Assembly (NCBI GenBank): GCA_963281155.1
Contig: CAUJLY010000006.1
Span: 8,556,001-8,620,000, forward strand
Length of the DNA stretch: 64,000 nucleotides
Origin: Rhabditophanes sp. KR3021
Taxonomy: Eukaryota; Nematoda; Chromadorea; Rhabditida; Alloionematidae
Direction of reading: 5' to 3'
Shown piece after piece: positions 55,996 through 64,000 of the stretch; the stretch's first letter is position 1; each line of letters begins with the position of its first letter. The position numbers and the translations under genes are program-made. The notes below the pieces were generated by a model, which saw only the letters and a program-made list of their open reading frames with translations, had not been told where the DNA came from and did no database searches.

Positions 55996-58900
55996 TCGAA
56001 TGGTGTCTAAAAATATCGCAATATGGTAAAAAATGAAATATTCAAAAAACGTTTGATATTCTAATAAGATTAATTTATGACGTTTGATAGTATGTAAATA
56101 TAGGTATTTAAAAATGTATATCTCGATTAGATTAGTATACACAAACGTGTGGGTATACAATGACTTTACACAGAAAATTAATCATTCAAATACAAAAGCC
56201 ATCGTCCTTTATTATCAGACACAGAAAATAAATAGATATATCCCGTACAAAAATTCATACCACATATTTTGTATAGCAAAAATGTTTTTATGATTAATTT
56301 TGAAGCACTTTAATGTAATACGAAAAAATGGGGATGGTGACATAATAATTATGAAAAAAAGATTCTCGTAAATGAAATCATATTTAAATGAAAACAATTG
56401 TCATGCTTCAGCAGCTAATCTAATAAAATTAACACTTTAATTTTAAATCTGACTATTTTGCATCTACATGATCACTATTTGAGAGGGATACATTTTTGTT
56501 TATAAATAAAATAATATTATACAGGGAAGTCTCAAAAAATTCGAAAAAATTTTATTGGAATGGATGTGATTGTTGTGGATGATGATTAATCTAAGTCAAA
56601 TATTAGTGTCTCGAGACTTGTCAAAACATAATAATAACTTAAGTAATATTAAACAAGATAAGATAGCATGCGTTGTGCTTGAATGTGGACAAAATAGTAG
56701 CTTATGTAGGAAGAAGGTAAGACCAAAAATCAGTGTACCCTCCTATAATTAGATTAACTTTATTTTGATGTCTGCACACGTCAAAAAATTGAATTTTATA
56801 TAGGTAGAAAGTATTAGTTTGTCTTCATTGTTTGAAGTTAAAGGTTACTAGGCTTGATAATAGATTAAATTGTATGTAAAAACACAATCAGTATAAATAT
56901 TAACATGATATACGTATAGTTATTGTATATATGTACTCAAGTTCTAATCACATCTGTATATTTACATTTATAAAAAACTAATTAGGAATCAGATTATGTA
57001 TGTATTTACATTCACACACCTACCAATTTGATTTTGCTGATGGATTCAATTTGGTGTCATACTATTTTCTTATAAATGTTATCATAAATCTAAATGAGTA
57101 TCAAGAGAAAGATCTTTAAAGACATGCACATTGAAAATATTAATTTAAAAGATGTTAAAAGAAGTGTAATGATTTTAAAGTGTCGACAATAATCAAAATT
57201 TGCCCATGAAGGTATTACGAGACAGTTTTGTTGTAGTTGACAAAAAATACCCCTGCAGAGGAGAACCTGTTGTGTTCCCATATTAAAAGTAATACTGCTA
57301 AGCTTAATTAAAATTATAAAAATAGTTTATAATTGGAAGATAATAACCATCTGAAATGAAATAACAAACATGAAAGTGAGGAGAATAGGTTGTACTACAC
57401 TTTAATTAAACAATCTTAAAAGGTAGTGAAGAGATGTTTTTAAATGATTTCTCATTTAAATCAACTCTCCCCCAAAGCTATCATACTGAATTCTCACGTA
57501 AGTCATTTATCAAAGGTAGTTAAAGAGTGTCGTAAAGGGTTTAAATTAATATACACATACATAATTTTGATATTTATCCTGTGCAACAAAATAAGCATAT
57601 TTCGTCTCTATTCCTGACTTGTTTTCTTATTGGTGATACTTAATTATACTTTTTCTTCCAAAAAGTTAATATAATGCTCTCTGACAATGGTTGTTTAACT
57701 TTTGATTCTTTGGTAACATTTAATAGACAGAAGGTTAAAGTTGTTTTGTCTCCATGATCATAAATTTTATTTTTTATTTTATTATTACCTATACTCTTTA
57801 CTAACAATAAACTACTATCTTTAAAAGAGTTTGTTGGGTAGAAGGATAGTCTTTAAATATTTAAATTTTAAATTCCATTTATCAAAATCGAAAAAAAAGT
57901 TATCAATGGTTGTTATCAGTTGAATGATACATTAAAAGTATATGTATATTTATATATCTATCAATGGAACAATCATATTCCATTCTTTTGCACCATAAAC
58001 ATACATCTATGTACTCCATCCTATTATTCTCCAGTAATAATATATCTGCGTCAAAATTTACGACAAAATTGAATGTTGAGCTTAATGTGGATATATAAAG
58101 ATACTACATTTATGTATGGTTGAACTATTCTTAGAACAAAAAAGAACTCATGTTTGCTTTTATCTCATAAAAGCTTATTATCCATTACTTTTTAATTTTA
58201 AATTATACTTTTTTAAATTTTATCTATTTGCTTGTTGGCATGTCCAACATCAAAATATAATTACTAAGCATACAAGGAAATTGAGTGCGAATGCATTTGT
58301 ATATTTTGGCAAAAAAAGTTTTTTAATCTTACTTCAAATACGCAGAGGAAAATTGCTATATAAAAAAGTATATGTAATTATTTTGCCATAACCTTTGAAT
58401 CTTCTTCCTCTTATTTATTGTGTTTTATGATTTTTTAGTAAATTAGTCATGGTGCTACCACACAAAAACAATAAAATAAAAAAATGGTTTGTTTGAATGT
58501 CAAAAACAAAAGATTATCTTGGTAATGGCGGTAAATTTTATTTTTATTAACTTTGCCACAGAAGTCATCATCACCAAGAATTAATTCTTCCGTCTATGTG
58601 TATTTTTAGTATTAACGCCAAATTGAAATCGAAACCCACGCAACTTGGTTTGTTTATATCAGTATTAAAGGGTATATATGTTTGCCAATATACACACACA
58701 TTCCCTTTCCCTTGAATTCTCCCAAACATATCTTAAGAATATATTTAAAATTGTGTCTCATTTCGTAGATTTGCCACAATTTAGGGTAATGGTGAGAATT
58801 GTTTAATTTAATCCTCGACAAATAAAAACACCATTGGTTATTACTTGAAGAAGATTGCGTCTAAAATAAGCCTACAAAAAACGATTAAACTTTCAAAGCT

Positions 58901-61013
58901 TCCACAATTTCTAAACCTCTAAACTTCTTAGAATCTTTACCACTAAGGTTGTAATCTACTAAACTTCCATACTATTAAAATTGCAAACGTTTTTGAAGGA
59001 AACAACAAAAACTTATAATGTCACGTTTAACATAATCATGAGTAGTACTTTTTAAATCTTTTACATTTTGATTGTATTTATTCCCATCATTTTTTGTATC
59101 CCTTAGGCACTCATACACACCCATGCCTACAAATTATATACTTCTTTTTATTATTATTGGCACCACACCATTCTTTACCCGGAAAGGAGGTCTTGATTTG
59201 CATAAAAGAAGCATTCAAGCCTAACAATAATCTCATTCATATGTTTTTGTGTTTATGTATGTATAATATTTAATTTAGATAATCTGTATAATTTTTAAAA
59301 TTAAAAAAAGAACTCTTTTTGTTATTATCAAAAGATTTATTCAACTATAATTTAATGTGTTGTGTGCGTTACCTAAAGAGAAGCCTTGCTATTAATCATC
59401 CAATACGTTTAGCCGAGAAGTTTTGACGTGAGGATTATTTTGCAACCACATACTTCTACCCCTTCTTATATGGTCTCATTCATTTCCCTTCATTGTTGAT
59501 ACATTAAGCATAAGGACCAAAAATAATAGACAAAAAGTTTAAATATAAGAAGGCCAAAACTATTATATGTCAGCTCTATATTTAGTTTAATAGTTATATC
59601 TTTAAAATGATAGCGTATATTTATTTTTAAAGTAATCTTGATAATTTAAGATACATGTAAGTGTAGATGTTAAAAATTCATGAATAGATCAAAAAATATC
59701 TACCCTTTTGGGAGTCAATTGTTGTGCATGTTTAAATATTTTAAAAATAACATCTTAATTATCAAAAACAAACTATGTTTAGGCTGCTTTAAGCTTTCTG
59801 CCATTGCCTGTTATCTTTTTGAATGTCAATGATTAATTGGCTTGATATGACGAGAATGGATTAAAAAGTATTTTTGCTCTATATTTATTTGCTGATGACA
59901 AAAAGTTATCTTGTTATTTCTAAAATTTAATATTTACAAAGATATCTTAAAACTGGTAATTACGATTGATAAAATCATTTTTCTAGTGCCTAAAAAATAT
60001 CGTTGACCTATATGAAAGGGAGGTCTTTATAAAAGCATGAGGAAGAAATGTTTGTTTCTAGAAGCTTTAAATATACTTACAAATACTTAAGTAAATTGTC
60101 ATTTCAAATATCCGCAAACAAAATTACTTTTTTCCATCTAATATGTGGAATCTTAGGACATACTTAGCTTTATTGAAAATAATTGCATAATACGTTTGCA
60201 CTATGTATAAATATTTGGGAATTTATTATTTATTCATTCATATATTGTCAGCTCTAGAGAGTCGCAAAAAATGGCGCAAAAAGGTTTTTTATGCAGCTTT
60301 ATCATATAGCTGCAGCTCTTCCTGAATTATTGAACCTGACACAAAAATTGTACCTTCTTTGTAATTTATTTTCATCTGCCTAGCTAGATACTTATCCTTT
60401 GCCAATCCTATAATCTGAGTTTGTTAATTTATGTGTAAACGTTTTTTAAATCTCAACTAGACATACACTTTTTATCCATGGGTCTTTTCTTGAGAAAGTA
60501 TCTTTTGTAAAAGTTCCCAAAAGTAAGTGTGAAAAGGACACTCCAAAAAAGTTGTGCCGTCTTTGTCAGTTTAAAAAATGCTTTTTTATAAACAATAAGT
60601 AGAAAAAGCGTGCATGTCGGGTTATATGGCCATATTTAAGAGTTGCCGAGAAAATTTAAACTTGCAATCTTCTATTTTGAAAAATAGTACGCAAGGACTA
60701 TATTCTTCTGATTAAACGGAAAGTGTAAAGAAGAGCTTCACTATCTGTAATCTCATTTTTTCCACTTCTCAAGTAACAGTGTCAAGAGGGAGTTGTTTGC
60801 TGAAAGAGAGAGAGTCTTGATACTAGACTTGATTCCAAATTTGTAGCTTTTTCTCCATGATTGCGCTTTTTAACATCGTTTAAAAGTATTAATTTGCTCA
60901 TTTTTATTTACATATTATAGCTATTTAAAAGTATTGTTCAAAGTGATATTTTTAAAACTTGCTGTTGAATCAGAAAATTTATATTTATCTAGCTTGGATT
61001 TATCACCATAACC
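55996..61013. other. 5 kb gene desert
   Basis: No supportable gene. Frames such as 56570-56752 and 58116-58391 (plus) lack any domain. TGTGGCA-type motifs occur at 58554 and 58772. The stretch before 61014 is the promoter region of the Rab gene. Confidence 0.55.
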
Positions 61014-62650
61014 ATGAAATCAGCAGTAACCAAAAAAACTTCTGTTTTTCAAGAAGTTGATTACTCTTTTACGGTAAGTTGATTAGTCATTTAAAATGTC
61101 AATTATCAGCAAAATTGCTCAATTAGCTAAATCAAAAATATATATTTACACCGAAAGTAAGGAAGCATTCTCAATGGTGTCATTTTATCATAAATACACT
61201 ACAAATTAATTTTAATAGTTTGAATCATGTGAGGTTTCACCAATTATAAACGCTAAATTTGAAATTAGATAACATGCACTTCAAAACATTATTTCACCAA
61301 AATAAGGGGTCTAAGCAAAATTATCCTTTGAGAAATTACTTTTTCTCCAGAGTAAAATAAATGCCACTCTAAATAATAAGCACATCTATTTTTTGGTTAA
61401 TTTAATAATTGATTCTCCTGGCCAATTTTTTCACAAATTAATAATTGAATTTTCTGACCAATTTTTTAGTTTCATTTAATTACTTTTTAAAAAACCAAAT
61501 TGGATAATATTATTAAGTAAAATTTAGCATATTTCTTCAAAGCTTGCCCTTTCATTGAGCTAAGCACATTTAATTATGTTCAACATTATTCTGATATCAT
61601 TTGAATATTACAAAGATGTTCTATAGAAATATAAAACTACTTTATTCTATTTTCTGTTACACAAGTGTGATATCTTTTTACGCAAAAAACAGATATATTT
61701 ATATATACATAAATAATTTAAGATGCTTGTTAACACACATTTCTTTACTATCAAATATCACATTTTGTTTAAAGTATCAAGTTTTAAATTAATTAAAACC
61801 TTAGATTAATTTTTGAAATAAACTACGAGTGGAAGCAAACAAATATTTACTCATGGCATTTGATTTAAATTTTGAAAAAAATACTTAAAAATATCTAACA
61901 CGTTTACTTATTTATGCTTTGAAGGATTTTGTTTGTCTTTAAAGTTCAAGTTTAATTATTTATGCTCGATTCATATAGGTTATGCTGTTGGGAGATTCAT
62001 GCACAGGCAAAACATGTTTATTAATACGTTTTAAAGATGGTACATTCATGAATAACAATTTCATTTCAACCGTTGGAATTGATTATAGAAACAAAATTGT
62101 CGAAATGAATAACAAAAAGATTAAGCTGCAAATTTGGTAAGTTGATGTCAACAATATACAAACTCTTATATTCCAGGGATACCGCGGGCCAAGAGAGATT
62201 TCGTTCAATCACGAATTCTTACTATCGAGATGCCGATGCTTTGTTGCTAGTTTTTGACGTTACTTCTAGAGATAGTTTTGATCATATCAGAGACTGGTTG
62301 GCTCAAGTTGAAGACAATGCTAAGGATGAGGTTGTTGTAACCTTAGTTGGTAATAAAATTGACTTATCTGGCCAACGGAAAGTCACTTGTGATGAGGCTA
62401 AATCACTAGCTGCTGTAAGTATCTCCACTTCAACCAAATTATTTTACTGTTTTAGCATTACAAAATCAATTACATTGAAACAAGTGCCAAAACTGGTCAT
62501 TGTGTTGAAATGGCCTTCAACGACTTGACTAAAAAACTAATTCAAAGAGAACTCACTGGCCACAAGCCTGAATTTGACTCAACAATTGATTTAAATGCGT
62601 CTTCATCAACATGGTACAGTGGAAGTTGCTGCAATGGCATGTCAAAATAA
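61014..62650 (+). CDS. Rab26/Rab37-type small GTPase
   Basis: Exons 61014-61073, 61979-62136, 62177-62414 and 62456-62650, with introns of 905, 40 and 41 nt, give 216 residues. The G-motifs are complete: P-loop GDSCTGKT, switch [28 protein letters not shown] and [24 protein letters not shown] and [10 protein letters not shown] fit the Rab26/37 branch, which acts on secretory-granule and synaptic-vesicle traffic. The C-terminus is GSCCNGMSK: the prenylatable Cys pair is followed by five residues, more than in most Rabs. Exon 1 encodes only the 20-residue variable N-terminus. Confidence 0.92.
61074..61978 (+). other. Long first intron of the Rab gene
   Basis: A 905-nt intron (GTAAGT...TATAG), about 20 times the usual size in this window. 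It holds no recognisable gene; a 63-codon frame within it is Ile/Phe/Lys-rich noise. Its length could reflect intronic control elements. Confidence 0.6.
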
Positions 62651-62904
62651 ATTATCATGACTTATTTTATCCTTGCCCCACAAAAACTCTTTACTTCATA
62701 TAATATTTATCACATTAAACTCTTATTGAAAATCTACAAAAAAAAGTTTGACTACGGGCGCGACTTTTTTTGAATTACTTTTAAACTATCAAATATTTGT
62801 ACTAAAATTAGTCTTATTAATGGCCGAAGAACAACAAATTAAATATCGAACTAAATATGAAAATATTTATTAATTTGGGGAGCCATAATATGAATTAATT
62901 AATA

Positions 62905-64000
62905 TTAGACTTTAATAGATCTCCATAATTCATAGTCCAATTTACTAATATCGTCGCAACTGACTGCATTCTCACTTTTATCAGTTTTGAATGCATTTCT
63001 TGGAATTCTTCCATAATTATCTCCTGTCATACAAATAATCGAAGCTAAGGACATGTCTTGGATGGAACGTGTTTGGCGAGTTTTAAATGTTTCCTTGTTT
63101 TCAAAGTAAAATCTGTCACTGTCGTGTAATCTTTTAAATTGTTCACTAATTGTGCAGGCGAATGTTGGTCCAACCATTGATCCTATCAAAGTTTCTTCAG
63201 TTATACCATCAAGGTACAAGTCAATATTTTCTGGATTTTTATGCAATTCGGCTACTTTTGATTTGACTGTTTCATTGCTTCCTTCTATAAAATATTAATG
63301 TATAAAAATATATGTATGATAAAGTTTTTACCATTCCATTCTCTGAAGTTTGTAATAAGTGCTAACTGGCACATTCTTCTGAACTCATTATAAGATCTCA
63401 ACCCGTGGTCTCTTCCCCTAACAATATTAACAGAAGCCAAGTCTGCTGTAGCGTCAAACAATTTCTCAGTAACTTGTTTTTCAATTCTTCGGGTTTCGAA
63501 AAAGGCCTAATGACACAGCATAAACACCAGCTCCTAACAAATCAGTAATTTTGTTTGTAGTTTGAATGAATCTAGGATTGTCAACTGTTTGAAAGTTTTC
63601 ATTCACCAAAGGATAACTATCCTATAAATATCAAATCAAGCTTTTTCGTCAATTATCTTTTTACTCCATACCGATATCATTCTGTGAAGACGAAAAGCTG
63701 TTGCGGCAAATTTATTTGAATTACTGGAATCAACATCTTGCCTGTAGCCAGTATAAGATGGTAAAAGTGAATTGATATTGCTTTCACCTATAAGTGCATG
63801 CAAAAACTAATAATAGGTGATTCGTTGAACGATTGCTCCAACTATTTTTCTTGTCTCTCGAAATGATCTTTCTATTGACCAATGTTTATTCATTGTACGA
63901 AGTTCGTTTGAGATGGTGTTATGGAGGCGAACAAAGGCAGTGTGCATTGTAACGAGTCCTAAAAATAAAGCAGGCCTGCCATCACCTGTAGACATACCAT
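62905..64000 (-). pseudogene. Animal heme peroxidase, C-terminal part, frame interrupted; 5' part outside window
   Basis: Exon-like blocks are 64000-63672, 63621-63332 and 63284-62905, with introns of 50 and 47 nt. The first contains STGDGRPALFLGLVTMHTAFVRLHN (the His of RLHN matches the proximal heme ligand) and RETRKIVGAIVQRITYY. There TAG (63807-63809) replaces the usual Glu before FLHALIG; PSYTGYRQDVD continues in the same frame. The second contains SVNIVRGRDHGLRSYNEFR, preceded by a one-base frame change (see findings). The third has NIDLYLDGITEE, GPTFACTISEQF and DRFYFEN. These are peroxidasin/thyroid-peroxidase-family blocks. It could be a young pseudogene, contain assembly errors, or be expressed through unusual splicing. 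Confidence 0.6.

Overview
The window is animal nuclear DNA, very AT-rich, with spliced genes. Twelve genes are intact or nearly so, one is cut by the left edge, and two more are broken. Metazoan identity rests on a muniscin (F-BAR plus mu-homology) endocytic protein, CaMKI, a metabotropic glutamate receptor, two rhodopsin-type GPCRs, a MAM-domain cell-surface protein, an animal heme peroxidase and a Rab26/37-type GTPase. Most introns are only 39-57 nt. Genes sit about 4-5 kb apart, separated by featureless AT-rich DNA. Tiny introns, low GC, roughly 4.6 kb per gene and a retained neuronal gene set would fit a genome-reduced spiralian such as an orthonectid (for example Intoshia), but that placement is inference only.

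Layout, left to right: TAP-like ABC half-transporter (minus, 1-3081, left end cut off); unrecognised charged repeat protein (minus, 4223-5487); 3 kb gap holding a CLEAR-type E-box, a coding-like island and a 20-bp palindrome; muniscin (plus, 8620-11957); possible small secreted protein (plus, 12263-12493); truncated, stop-containing equilibrative nucleoside transporter remnant (minus, 12742-13444); orphan 7TM receptor (minus, 14024-15310); CaMKI (minus, 16210-17525); 6.8 kb desert with a perfect 16-bp hairpin; GH31 alpha-glucosidase (minus, 24341-27247); CNOT6/CCR4 deadenylase (minus, 28647-30612); mGluR (minus, 33014-36149); doubtful small gene (minus, 36449-36853); HPS1-like protein (plus, 38725-40923); 5.5 kb gap; peptide-type GPCR (plus, 46490-48090); three-MAM protein (minus, 49102-51392); Na/K-ATPase-like P-type pump lacking key catalytic residues (minus, 52720-55995); 5 kb desert; Rab26/37-like GTPase (plus, 61014-62650); C-terminal part of a heme peroxidase with a broken frame (minus, 62905-64000, right end cut off).

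I see no operon, CRISPR array, rRNA, tRNA or transposon. The genes do not form a pathway. Loose themes are neuronal signalling (mGluR, two GPCRs, CaMKI) and endosome/lysosome traffic (muniscin, HPS1-like, Rab, alpha-glucosidase, TAP-like ABC). I found no clear new multi-gene system. The most unusual observations are an intron that is exactly one unit of a tandem exonic duplication, and an Na/K-ATPase paralogue that appears to be a pseudo-pump. Exon borders were spliced by eye from GT-AG sites and frame continuity.
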